Shown one piece after another: positions 26,451-33,996 of a stretch of DNA of 64,000 bases; the first letter of the stretch is position 1, and each line of letters begins with the position of its first letter. The stretch spans positions 96,431 through 160,430 of the forward strand of contig JAOAPI010000151.1 in the NCBI GenBank assembly GCA_025462865.1. Reading direction: 5' to 3'. Source of the stretch: Candidatus Sulfotelmatobacter sp. (GTDB lineage Bacteria > Acidobacteriota > Terriglobia > Terriglobales > Acidobacteriaceae). The notes under the pieces were generated by a model that did not search any database, was not told where the DNA came from, and saw only the letters and a program-made list of their open reading frames with translations. Position numbers and translations under genes: made by a program.

Positions 26451-28196
26451 CTAGACAGACTCCGCCGCCGTTCCGATGAAACCCTCCCTCTCCAGATGCA
26501 GAATGATTTCCTGAGCTGCTTCCTCGGGAGACAGTTCGCCGGTGTTGATGGTGACTTCGGCGTCGGCCGGCGCTTCGTATGGATCGGAGATGCCGGTGAA
26601 CTCTTTGAGAATTCCGGCGCGGGCCTTCGCGTACAAGCCTTTGCGATCTCGTTGTTCGCAGACTTCGACGGAGGTTGCGATGTGCACCAGAATGAATCCT
26701 CCGTACGGCTCAATTAACTGGCGAACATATTTGCGGGTGGCGTCATAGGGCGCGATTGGCGCGCAAATGGCGATACCGCCGTTCTTGGTAATTTCCGACG
26801 CAACGTAGCCGATGCGGCGGATGTTGATGTCACGATGCTCCTTGGAGAATCCGAGTTCGGAAGATAAATTTTTGCGAACCAGGTCGCCATCCAGCAGCGT
26901 GACCGGACGCCCGCCAGTTTCCAGGAATTTCGTGAGCAGCACATTCGCAATCGTCGACTTGCCGGAACCGGATAGTCCGGTAAAGAAGATGGTCACGCCT
27001 TGCTTATGACGAGGCGGGAAGCTGCGGCGCAACTCGGCCACAACTTCGGGATAAGTAAACCATGCGGGAATATCGCGGCCCTCGTTCAGACGCTGCCGAA
27101 GCTCCGTGCCGGAAATATTCAGTACACGGTCGCCCTTCTTCACTTCGTCGTCAGGAACATATTTGTCCTGGTCTTCGAGATAGACCATCATGTTGAAAGG
27201 AACCATGGTGACGCCGATGTCGGCTTCGTGCTTTTTGAAAACTTCTTGCGCTTCGTAGGGACCGTAGAAGGGCCTGCCGTCCGTGTCTTTGCCCGGACCC
27301 GCGTGGTCGCGGCCCACGATGAAATGGGTGCAGCCGTGATTCTTGCGGATGAGAGCGTGCCAGATAGCCTCCCGTGGTCCGCCCATGCGCATGGCGAGAG
27401 GCAGCAGGGAAAGCTTCGCGGTTGACTGCGGAAACTTGGAAAGCAGCAGTTGATAGCAGCGCACGCGCGTGTAGTAGTCAACATCGCCGGGCTTGGTCAT
27501 GCCGACCACGGGATGTATCAGCAGGTTGGCTTCGACTTGCTTCGCAGCGCGGAAAGCCAACTCGACATGGGCGCGGTGCATGGGGTTGCGAGTCTGGAAT
27601 GCGACCACTCGCCGCCAGCCGACGCGGGCAAATTCGGCGCGCAACTCACTCGGAGTCAAACGAAGATTGCGAAAATCGTAATGGGATGGAATCTGGAGAC
27701 CTTCCAGCTTGCCTCCGACGTACCAGGGATTCGCCTTGTTCATGGCGTAATCCGAACCGGGATGCGCGGCGCTGGTGCTGCCGAAAACTGCCTTGGCTTC
27801 CGCTTTGCGGTCGGGCAGCCAGACTTCTTCCACATTCAACACGGCTAACATCACGCCTTCGGGATCGCGGAGGGCGATCTTGCTGGTGCCTGGCGAAAGT
27901 TTTTTGGCAAATTCCTCGGTCACGTCGAGTGTGACCGGCATGGGCCAAAGTGTTCCGTCGGCTAAACGCATGTTGTGGCAAACGCCGTCGTAGTCGGCGC
28001 GCGTCATGAATCCGCGCAGCGGAGAAAAGCCGCCACTGAGCAGCAACTCAAGATCGCAAAGCTGGCGGCCTGTCAGGTCCCAGGAGGGCCACTCTTTGGA
28101 GTGAGCTTTCAATTCGGCAGTTTTTTCTGGCTGAGCGATAAGTTGGATAAGTTCTCCGCCATGGGGCGGAATGAGATGGCTGGTCGAAGCTGTCAA
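26451..28196 (-). CDS. sat-cysC: Bifunctional sulfate adenylyltransferase / adenylylsulfate kinase
   Basis: A 581-residue fusion. The N-terminal ATP sulfurylase (about 1-395) has the QTRNPMHRAH active-site motif and the GRDHAGPG loop, and the C-terminal APS kinase (about 400-575) has an intact P-loop GLSGSGKST near residue 410 and the DGDLVRKNL segment. Both halves look active, unlike fungal fusions whose kinase domain is degenerate. It converts sulfate and two ATP to PAPS in the cytoplasm. The start is TTG, chosen because AGGAGG lies eight bases upstream. It is the first gene of a three-gene operon with TauE and CysQ. No PAPS or APS reductase is nearby, so the PAPS probably serves sulfation. 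Confidence 0.95.
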   Translation of the reverse strand: MTASTSHLIPPHGGELIQLIAQPEKTAELKAHSKEWPSWDLTGRQLCDLELLLSGGFSPLRGFMTRADYDGVCHNMRLADGTLWPMPVTLDVTEEFAKKLSPGTSKIALRDPEGVMLAVLNVEEVWLPDRKAEAKAVFGSTSAAHPGSDYAMNKANPWYVGGKLEGLQIPSHYDFRNLRLTPSELRAEFARVGWRRVVAFQTRNPMHRAHVELAFRAAKQVEANLLIHPVVGMTKPGDVDYYTRVRCYQLLLSKFPQSTAKLSLLPLAMRMGGPREAIWHALIRKNHGCTHFIVGRDHAGPGKDTDGRPFYGPYEAQEVFKKHEADIGVTMVPFNMMVYLEDQDKYVPDDEVKKGDRVLNISGTELRQRLNEGRDIPAWFTYPEVVAELRRSFPPRHKQGVTIFFTGLSGSGKSTIANVLLTKFLETGGRPVTLLDGDLVRKNLSSELGFSKEHRDINIRRIGYVASEITKNGGIAICAPIAPYDATRKYVRQLIEPYGGFILVHIATSVEVCEQRDRKGLYAKARAGILKEFTGISDPYEAPADAEVTINTGELSPEEAAQEIILHLEREGFIGTAAESV

Positions 28197-28557
28197 GTGC
28201 TACGCCTCCTGCGTACGATGATTGTGATGTCTACTACGTTTATTGTCTTTGACTGGATTGCTTCCCAGGTTTCAACTGGGTTCGAACGATGTCAGGTTGC
28301 AGATTCTTAAGGGAGGACAATCCCGAAACGTTACAGGACAGATTAACACTTCCGGCCAGCGCTGAGAAAGCTCACTTTACTCTCTGCGGTCGCCGTGAAG
28401 ATGGACACCCGACAGGCCTTCGCATGCAACCTTCAGCTGGCTAAGTATATGAAACCAATGTCGTAGAGCAGTATTGGAACTTTACAGCCGAGGTTCGAAT
28501 CCGCTGGATTGGTAGAGCCTTTTCACCTTAACGGGGTCAGGCGTGAAACCGAAGCGG
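28197..28557. other. Intergenic region upstream of the sulfate-activation operon
   Basis: These 361 bases separate the sat-cysC start from the stop of the phosphopantetheinyl transferase, both minus strand. They must contain the sat-cysC promoter and leader. No open frame with a ribosome site, hairpin terminator or recognisable riboswitch was found. A short GGTTCGAATCC string near 28490 resembles a tRNA T-loop but lacks a pairing stem. Confidence 0.5.
28205..28210 (-). promoter_or_regulatory. Ribosome binding site deciding the TTG start of sat-cysC
   Basis: The minus strand reads AGGAGG eight bases before TTG at 28196. No ATG or GTG follows at a better spacing, so the TTG is taken as the start codon. 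Confidence 0.75.
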
Positions 28558-29319
28558 TCAGCCCTGAGCGCGCGACCAGTCCTTTAAGTGCCAGCCGCGC
28601 CCGTGCGCGCACAAAGCAGCCGCATAACCTGGACCCACAGGTATTTCCCGGAGAGACCAGAGCGTAGCTTCGGAAGCGTCAGGCCGGGTCGCAAGCAAGG
28701 CGTCTCTGTCCTCGGCTGCAACGGATACATCGAACTGATGCAAGGGCAGCGACAACCCGTCGCCGGTCGCCTTGATGTAGGCCTCCTTGCGGGTCCAGCA
28801 GCGGAAGAAGGCCTCAAACTTTTCCCCGTCCGGCAGAGCCGCAAGATGTTCACGTTCGTGTGCTGAAAAGAAGCGGCGGGCAATGGCCTCGACGTCAAAA
28901 TCCTGTCGCACTTGTTCCACATCGACACCGATCTCTCGTCGCCGCGCGAAAGCGAGTAGCGCGACTCCTCCGGAATGCGAAATATTGAAAGTCATGCCGC
29001 TGGCTGCATAATCCGGTCCCAGAGAAGGCTTTTCTTTTTTCGAATAGGAGAAGCTCAAATGCTTTGGATTCTCTGCCAGGTAACCCGCCAGAATTATTCT
29101 CAACAGGGCCCGCGCCGCCGCGAAGCGCTGACGGTCGGTGGGAAAATGAAAGCGGGAAGCGCGGGTCGATTCGTCCGGTGAGAGTATTTCTTGCCAACGG
29201 GATTCGTTGTCGCGAATCGCCTCGAGATCGACACGCCAGAGTTGCACTTCTTCCTCGGCGAGCGTGAGAGGCTCCTCGATCTGGAAGTCCGGATCGGCGA
29301 TATTCATGGTCTGATTCAT
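28558..29319 (-). CDS. 4'-phosphopantetheinyl transferase, Sfp type
   Basis: A 253-residue protein of the normal Sfp length, a pseudo-dimer. The diagnostic motifs are GVDVE (D133 and E135, magnesium ligands) and WTRKEAYIK (W175 to K183, with catalytic Glu179), together with FNISHSGG at 111-118. It transfers the phosphopantetheine arm of coenzyme A to a conserved serine of acyl, aryl or peptidyl carrier proteins. No carrier protein, polyketide synthase or NRPS gene is in the window, so its partner is elsewhere. It is 85 bp downstream of the GT2 gene in the same direction. Confidence 0.92.
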   Translation of the reverse strand: MNQTMNIADPDFQIEEPLTLAEEEVQLWRVDLEAIRDNESRWQEILSPDESTRASRFHFPTDRQRFAAARALLRIILAGYLAENPKHLSFSYSKKEKPSLGPDYAASGMTFNISHSGGVALLAFARRREIGVDVEQVRQDFDVEAIARRFFSAHEREHLAALPDGEKFEAFFRCWTRKEAYIKATGDGLSLPLHQFDVSVAAEDRDALLATRPDASEATLWSLREIPVGPGYAAALCAHGRGWHLKDWSRAQG

Positions 29320-29404
29320 GACTGCGGTTGAATACCGGCTTTTGGCGGCCCACGATCGCTGCTCTTCTTCTCAGCTCGCGTCTTGGCTCTTGACCAGCTG
29401 ATCC

Positions 29405-30184
29405 CTATTTCGCGGGAGGGATTTCGCCGTGAGTTGTCCGAGCCCCGAGCGCTGAGGAATCAACCGACACTGCATTTGTTTTCGGCGCAACTGCCGGTTC
29501 GGTAATGCAGTACTTCAGCAGACACCAGAGGGCCCGCACTCCATCCTTCCATTGGATCTTCTTGCCCTCTTCGTATGTACGGCCCCAGTAACTGATGCCA
29601 ACTTCGTATATCCGAAGTTTTCGCTTGGCGATTTTCACCGTGACTTCGGGTTCGAATCCGAAACGCTTTTCCTCCAGCGGAATAGATTGAATAATTTCTC
29701 GTCGAAAAGCTTTGTAGCAAGTCTCCATATCGCTAAGGTTGATGTTGGTGAGCGCGTTGGAAAGTAATGTAAGAATCCAGTTGCCCACCGAATGCCAGAA
29801 ATAGAGTACGCGGTGTGGGCGGGCGGAAAGAAAGCGCGAACCATAGACGACGTCAGCGCGGCCTTCGATCAGCGGCTCCAGCAGCACCGTGTACTCCGCC
29901 GGGTCATATTCGAGATCGGCGTCCTGAATGATTACGAAATCGCCGGTGGCTTCTCGGATGCCGCGATGCAGAGCCGCGCCCTTGCCCATATTATTGGGCT
30001 GAAGAAGCACCCTGATCTGTGCCCGCTCAGCCTGCAGTTGCGCAAGAATTTCGCGAGAGCCGTCTGTAGATCCATCATCGATGCAAATCAATTCAATTTC
30101 CAAAGGAACGGCGAGCACTCTGTCGACGACTTGCCCCAGAGTGGCACGCTCGTTATAGACCGGCATGATGACGGAAAGTTTCAT
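29405..30184 (-). CDS. Family 2 glycosyltransferase, polyprenyl-phosphate sugar transferase type
   Basis: A 259-residue GT-A enzyme. It begins [11 protein letters not shown], has the nucleotide-binding CIDDGSTDG (34-42) and the metal DAD motif (D88 and D90, followed by LEYD). The dolichol-phosphate-mannose-synthase-like segment VVYGSRFLS follows at about 112-120. No C-terminal membrane helices are seen, as in the short DPM1-like members. Such enzymes charge a polyprenyl phosphate with mannose or glucose for use outside the cytoplasm. It lies between WecB and the PPTase. Confidence 0.88.
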   Translation of the reverse strand: MKLSVIMPVYNERATLGQVVDRVLAVPLEIELICIDDGSTDGSREILAQLQAERAQIRVLLQPNNMGKGAALHRGIREATGDFVIIQDADLEYDPAEYTVLLEPLIEGRADVVYGSRFLSARPHRVLYFWHSVGNWILTLLSNALTNINLSDMETCYKAFRREIIQSIPLEEKRFGFEPEVTVKIAKRKLRIYEVGISYWGRTYEEGKKIQWKDGVRALWCLLKYCITEPAVAPKTNAVSVDSSALGARTTHGEIPPAK

Positions 30185-30346
30185 TGCTCTTAGTCTTGGC
30201 TCTCAGTCCCAGTGTAGCCGACCAGTGTAATGGAAATCCAAATCTGGAGTCGGGCGCTCGGGAATCGTCCGAGGCATCGTCGCAGAATGCAATAGAAATA
30301 ATCAGCGCGGACAATAAATTGACGGGAGCGGGTGAAAAGTAGGCGA

Positions 30347-31480
30347 CTATCCTTTCTCCAAATACTCGCGCAGTACGGTCACGATCCTTGGAGCCGCTTT
30401 GCCATCCCAAAGAGGAGGGCGCTCGAATGCACGGGTGGGTTTCTGCAGAATGGAGCGAGCGGCGGCGAGAATGCGTTCTGCGTTCACTCCGATTACTCGG
30501 TTTGATCCGTGATCCACGGTTGCAGGCCGTTCCGTGTTTTCTCGGAGCGTAAGGCACGGCACTCCGAGGACTGTTGTTTCCTCCTGTATCCCGCCGGAAT
30601 CGGTGAGGACAAGCCGAGCTCGATCGTTTAGCGAAAGGAAGTCGAGATATCCGAGCGGATCGAGCGGCACGATTCCAACTTTGCTCGTCGTGCCTGCATT
30701 TGCCAGATATCGCCCCAGGCCGAAAGTCTCAATGTTCTTGCGGGTTCGAGGATGGATGGGGAAAAACACTGGAAGATCGGTGGCCAGAGCGCTGACTGCG
30801 CTGAGAATACCTTCTAGCGTTTTGACGTCGTCAACGTTCGAGGGCCGATGCAGCGTGAGGACCGCGTAGGGCCGGCAGCCAGAGCCATTTTGACGCAGGC
30901 CTAACCGGTCGAGGATCGACGATCTTGCAGCCAACTCCCGGTGCCGGAGAAGGCAATCGATCATGACGTTACCGACAAGAAAAATTCTCTCCGCAGGCAC
31001 GCCCTCGCGTCTCAGATTATCGACGCCGCTTTGCTCTGTGACAAAAAGTAGAGTGCAGATTGCGTCCGTGAGTTTACGGTTGATCTCTTCCGGCATGGTC
31101 ATGTCGAAGCTGCGGAGTCCGGCCTCGATGTGCGCCACACCGATGCCCAATTTGACGGCAGTAAGGGCCGCGGCAATTGTGGAGTTTACGTCTCCCACAA
31201 CCAGCAGCATCTGGGGCTTGTAGTCGACGAGGACTGGCTCGATGCGCTTCATGATTTCGGCGGTCTGAACTGCGTGGCTTCCAGAACCGGTTTGAAGATT
31301 CACGTCAGGTATCGGCAAACCTAAATCGGCGAAGAAGTTTCCCGACAGTTGATCGTCGTAATGCTGGCCCGAGTGCACCAGACAGTGCTCGATGTCGGGC
31401 GCCTTCTTAAGCTCGTCAACGATCGGCGCGATTTTCATGAAGTTCGGTCGCGCGCCGACCACGCTCAGAAGCCTGATCAT
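30347..31480 (-). CDS. wecB: UDP-N-acetylglucosamine 2-epimerase (non-hydrolysing)
   Basis: A 377-residue protein of the standard family length. Landmarks are the N-terminal VVGARPNFMK, HSGQHYDD (about 36-43), the VVGDVNS segment, HIEAGLRS (about 115-122) carrying an active-site Glu, and the C-terminal LTDSGGIQEE and NTERP motifs that bind the UDP part. It interconverts UDP-GlcNAc and UDP-ManNAc in the cytoplasm, supplying a precursor for ManNAc-containing or ManNAcA-containing polymers. WecC-type dehydrogenation could be done by another enzyme. A 60-codon open frame upstream ends in an ATGA overlap with its start, probably by chance. Confidence 0.93.
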   Translation of the reverse strand: MIRLLSVVGARPNFMKIAPIVDELKKAPDIEHCLVHSGQHYDDQLSGNFFADLGLPIPDVNLQTGSGSHAVQTAEIMKRIEPVLVDYKPQMLLVVGDVNSTIAAALTAVKLGIGVAHIEAGLRSFDMTMPEEINRKLTDAICTLLFVTEQSGVDNLRREGVPAERIFLVGNVMIDCLLRHRELAARSSILDRLGLRQNGSGCRPYAVLTLHRPSNVDDVKTLEGILSAVSALATDLPVFFPIHPRTRKNIETFGLGRYLANAGTTSKVGIVPLDPLGYLDFLSLNDRARLVLTDSGGIQEETTVLGVPCLTLRENTERPATVDHGSNRVIGVNAERILAAARSILQKPTRAFERPPLWDGKAAPRIVTVLREYLEKG

Positions 31481-31734
31481 TGCGAAAATCCTAACGACAT
31501 GATCTCGAAAGTAAAGAGCTCACCGCGGGGTGCGGGGCCTCTGCCTGGAAAAATGCAGCGTAGAGCCTGAAGCAGGGAAAGATTCATGATCAGTAATAGT
31601 GTAGAGCCCGTTGAGCTTGTCTCATCCTGATGAGTCCGCAAACTCGCTAGTTCCCGCATTTCGAAAATTGGCTGAAAACGTGCATCAGCCGGTTAAGCTG
31701 GGGTCCCTGCTCAGGTGCATTATGTAAATTGTTC

Positions 31735-31751
31735 AGGACTTACCCGTAGGT
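31735..31751 (+). promoter_or_regulatory. Putative operator upstream of GerE pair 1
   Basis: The 17-base element AGGACTTACCCGTAGGT matches the element at 42214-42230 at 14 of 17 positions. Its core is an inverted repeat ACTTA-N4-TAGGT with one mismatch. It lies 362 bases before the first GerE gene. A LuxR/NarL-type operator is inferred from its symmetry and its recurrence before both paralogous pairs. Confidence 0.45.
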
Positions 31752-31856
31752 ACAGCAATTTTAACCTAGGGTGTTCACCTGAGCCTGCCACTGCAAAGGT
31801 GCTTCTGACGTCGGTCGCTTAGCTTGAAGTTGCGACAAATTGTGTTCGCAGAAGGC

Positions 31857-31881
31857 GGTACGGTTTTAATACCACCGTACC
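31857..31881. repeat. Inverted repeat in the GerE pair 1 upstream region
   Basis: GGTACGGT and its exact complement ACCGTACC flank a 9-base AT-rich loop. No T-run follows, so it is more likely an operator or RNA hairpin than a terminator. Confidence 0.5.
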
Positions 31882-32113
31882 AAGACATCTCAGAAGGCCT
31901 ACTTTTAGCACCTCTGGCACCCCGGAATCGCAAAATTACAGAATTAAATCCCTAATAGGGAAACAAGCTTTCCTGGCTGCAAGTGCCTGTGGAAATGGCT
32001 GTTCTTACGTCACAGCTATTTTCCGACGCAAGTGGCATTGTGGATGCTACACAAGTTGAAACATCCCAGTTGAGCACAGTGTGTAGAGCAAAAATTTAAC
32101 CCAGGGGGTTGCG

Positions 32114-32401
32114 ATGGAGCCGTCCGTCCGGCTAGGACCGCGCGAACAGCAGATCGTCGAGCTGCTTTTACAAGGCTGTGACAACGCCGAAATTGCCAGC
32201 CAACTCAAAATGGCTCGCAGAACCGTAAAGGCACATTTTAACCGGCTGTTTCTCCGCTTCGGAATTACCGGCGGAATTAAACGAGTAAAACTCGCGACTC
32301 TTTTATATAGGAGGCAATCGTGTTTGCAAACGAACGTTACGGTACCCGTGTCCCCAGCCAGCGTGAAAACCGAGTCATCGAGCTTGTCGCCCAGGGCTTG
32401 A
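32114..32401 (+). CDS. Stand-alone LuxR/GerE helix-turn-helix protein, type A (pair 1)
   Basis: A 95-residue protein consisting mainly of a GerE DNA-binding domain (about 6-68). The helix-turn-helix is recognisable in LLQGCDNAEIASQLKMARRT and the recognition helix continues VKAHFNRLF. There is no receiver, PAS or autoinducer domain. It is closely related to the type A protein at 42356, which stops about where the shared sequence ends. Here the frame runs on for some 28 residues of Ser/Val-rich tail inside the next gene. AGGGGG five bases upstream supports the ATG. It overlaps the type B gene by 82 bases in another frame, so the two are translationally linked. Confidence 0.75.
   Translation: MEPSVRLGPREQQIVELLLQGCDNAEIASQLKMARRTVKAHFNRLFLRFGITGGIKRVKLATLLYRRQSCLQTNVTVPVSPASVKTESSSLSPRA
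32309..32314 (+). promoter_or_regulatory. Ribosome binding site for the type B GerE gene (pair 1)
   Basis: AGGAGG lies five bases before the GTG at 32320 and inside the preceding gene. It decides the GTG start and shows that the downstream frame is the one translated here. Confidence 0.8.
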
Positions 32402-32550
32402 AGAACCGCGACGTAGCCGATGCCATCGGCACGACAGAACACGTGGTAAAGAATTATCTTCGCGTCATCTATGACAAGCTTGGTCTGTGGAATCGGGTGG
32501 AGCTTGCCCTTTGGTATGAATCGCGCAGGGAACCCCAACTTCCAGCCTGA
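32320..32550 (+). CDS. Stand-alone LuxR/GerE helix-turn-helix protein, type B (pair 1)
   Basis: A 76-residue protein that is essentially one GerE domain. The helix-turn-helix is seen in VAQGLKNRDVADAIGTTEH and the recognition helix in VVKNYLRVIYDKLG, followed by LWNRVELAL. The last segments match the type B protein at 42574 closely, and differ from the type A partner. The GTG start has AGGAGG at ideal spacing. A strong terminator follows at 32596. Having no sensory domain, it may form a heterodimer with its type A partner or be controlled by expression level; this is inference. Confidence 0.82.
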   Translation: MFANERYGTRVPSQRENRVIELVAQGLKNRDVADAIGTTEHVVKNYLRVIYDKLGLWNRVELALWYESRREPQLPA

Positions 32551-32595
32551 CGGTCGGCGTAGAAGCAAAGCCGTTCAGAACTAGATAATTCAATT

Positions 32596-32628
32596 GAGGC
32601 TGCGGGATCTTTTCCCGCAGCCTCTTTT
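32596..32628 (+). terminator. Rho-independent terminator after GerE pair 1
   Basis: A perfect 11-bp stem (GAGGCTGCGGG with its complement) encloses a 7-base loop and is followed by TTTT on the plus strand. It ends at the stop codon of the convergent gene at 32628, so it may also affect that transcript. Confidence 0.9.
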
Positions 32629-33869
32629 CATTGACAACCAAAAGCTCGTAAGTTACGAAGGCGGTCCGCAGCCGCAGATTTTCCCTTTTTAGCAGCCGCA
32701 TCCAGCAGCAAGCGAGCCTGATCGCAGCTTTTGGGAATTCCATCTCCGCGAAGATACAAATCAGATAGCACTAGAGTTGCCGAAAGATTTCCTTTGCCGA
32801 CCGCCTTCCACAACCACTCCGCGGCCTGTCGGTTATCACGAGCCGTGCCTGCACTACCGCCATTCAAGTATCTCTGCGCGTTAGCCAGCTCTTCCGCGCC
32901 GCTTTGTCCGGGAGCGACCGTCGCAGAATTCGCCGCCGCAGGTTCCACCCGGGACGATGGCGCCGGTACCCGTGGCGCCCGATCCTGGCGTGGTCGGGGT
33001 TCTGATGCGGTTTCGGGTTGATCTCGGCTTGCGGGTGGTGCCGCAGCAGGCGCTGCATGAGGGGCTGCAGCAGGACGATCTGTTGGCAAGACATTTCGCG
33101 TGGCTGCGGGCTCCTGCGGCGCGGGTGCTGGTGACGCTGGGGGAGCAGACGGAATGACGCGAGAGGCTCTGGATTCCGACGTGTCGCTAAGAGATCCTGG
33201 TGTCGAATGCCACGCCATGTAAAGCAGTCCGCCGAGAAGGATCGCCACTGCGATGCCGATGTAAAGACGATAACTATACGGAACCGACTCAGATTCGACG
33301 GCAAAATGCGGAAGCTCGCTTTCGGGGAGACGCCAAGGGCGCTCGGAAACATACTGCTCAGAGTTATCGTGCTCAGAGCGGGCGTCCAGTTCGTAATCCG
33401 AGGCGCGCTCGTCTGAATAGTCAACGCTGTCGTTTTCGCCTGAAGATAGAGGTTCGCGCCAATTCGCTTCGGGAGCCGGCGGAGCCGCATGCAGTTTCGA
33501 TTCTTCCCGTTGCGACGCTGATTGCAATGGCACGCCGCACATTCCGCAGAATTTCTGGTCGGCTGGATTTTCCGCCGAACAGGCGCTGCAAGTTCGCTGT
33601 AATTCTTCGGTCGGCAGTGGCTTTTCCAGCGACGTAATCTCTCTTGCTCGTCTGGCTTCAGTAATCGGATGGACCGATGCAGCTTCCTTCGGCGGGGCGC
33701 TCTTAAGCTCGTGAATTAAATCAGAGACAGCCTGGGCGCGCTTCTCGGGGGGACTGGTGAAGTAGACTTCCGCCCAGCGTCCCATATGCGCCGCCAGAAG
33801 CGGGTTCAGCAGGGGATTCAACTCTGCATCCGGCAATATCTCGGATTCGAATTTTTCCGCACCGCCCAC
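32628..33869 (-). CDS. Zinc-ribbon single-pass membrane protein with C-terminal Sel1-like repeats
   Basis: The protein is about 413 residues from the GTG at 33869, chosen because AGGAG lies five bases before it; a TTG 20 codons upstream is less likely. The cytoplasmic N-terminal part ends in a zinc ribbon with two CxxC pairs (CSAC and CGMC). An acidic stretch leads to one membrane helix (YIGIAVAILLGGLLYMAW). A long Ala/Pro-rich linker follows, then a C-terminal region with Sel1-like helices (AEWLWKAVGKGNLSATLVLS and LYLRGDGIPKSCDQARLLLD). The neighbour at 33997 has the same ribbon-then-helix plan. The topology suggests transfer of a signal or scaffold across the inner membrane. The specific function is unknown. 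Confidence 0.7.
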   Translation of the reverse strand: MGGAEKFESEILPDAELNPLLNPLLAAHMGRWAEVYFTSPPEKRAQAVSDLIHELKSAPPKEAASVHPITEARRAREITSLEKPLPTEELQRTCSACSAENPADQKFCGMCGVPLQSASQREESKLHAAPPAPEANWREPLSSGENDSVDYSDERASDYELDARSEHDNSEQYVSERPWRLPESELPHFAVESESVPYSYRLYIGIAVAILLGGLLYMAWHSTPGSLSDTSESRASRVIPSAPPASPAPAPQEPAATRNVLPTDRPAAAPHAAPAAAPPASRDQPETASEPRPRQDRAPRVPAPSSRVEPAAANSATVAPGQSGAEELANAQRYLNGGSAGTARDNRQAAEWLWKAVGKGNLSATLVLSDLYLRGDGIPKSCDQARLLLDAAAKKGKSAAADRLRNLRAFGCQ

Positions 33870-33960
33870 GGCAACTCCTGAGAATCTGGAATTACCTATG
33901 ATTGCACTACCAGCATGGAAGGTTGTCAAACCGGTTTAGGGCAAAACCGAATCGAAGGCG

Positions 33961-33993
33961 AAAGTCCCGCGAAAGTCCCGCGAAAGTCAGGCG
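33961..33993. repeat. Three tandem 11-bp units
   Basis: AAAGTCCCGCG occurs twice in a row, followed by the variant AAAGTCAGGCG. The block lies in the short gap between the two zinc-ribbon genes and ends just before the stop of the upstream one. Confidence 0.8.
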
Positions 33994-33996
33994 AAG

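Larger units (their letters stand above)
31481..32113. other. Long AT-richer intergenic region before the first GerE pair
   Basis: These 633 bases lie between the divergent wecB and GerE genes. From about 31690 the base composition becomes visibly more AT-rich than the flanking genes. It contains an imperfect ACTTA-N4-TAGGT repeat (31738-31751), an 8-bp inverted repeat (31857-31881) and the palindrome CCCTAATAGGG (31950-31960). No convincing protein gene was found. The size and symmetric elements suggest a complex promoter or an unrecognised RNA. Confidence 0.55.

Noticed and set aside
28480..28520. tRNA-like T-loop string GGTTCGAATCC near 28490
   Set aside because: The flanking bases do not form a T-stem or acceptor stem and no cloverleaf can be drawn.
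1..31480. Exosortase/PEP-CTERM polysaccharide system
   Set aside because: Several genes resemble those beside such systems, but no exosortase, PEP-CTERM protein, Wzy or Wzc is in the window.
31477..31659. 60-codon minus-strand frame ending in an ATGA overlap with wecB
   Set aside because: No family resemblance, no clear ribosome site and odd composition; a chance frame is more likely.
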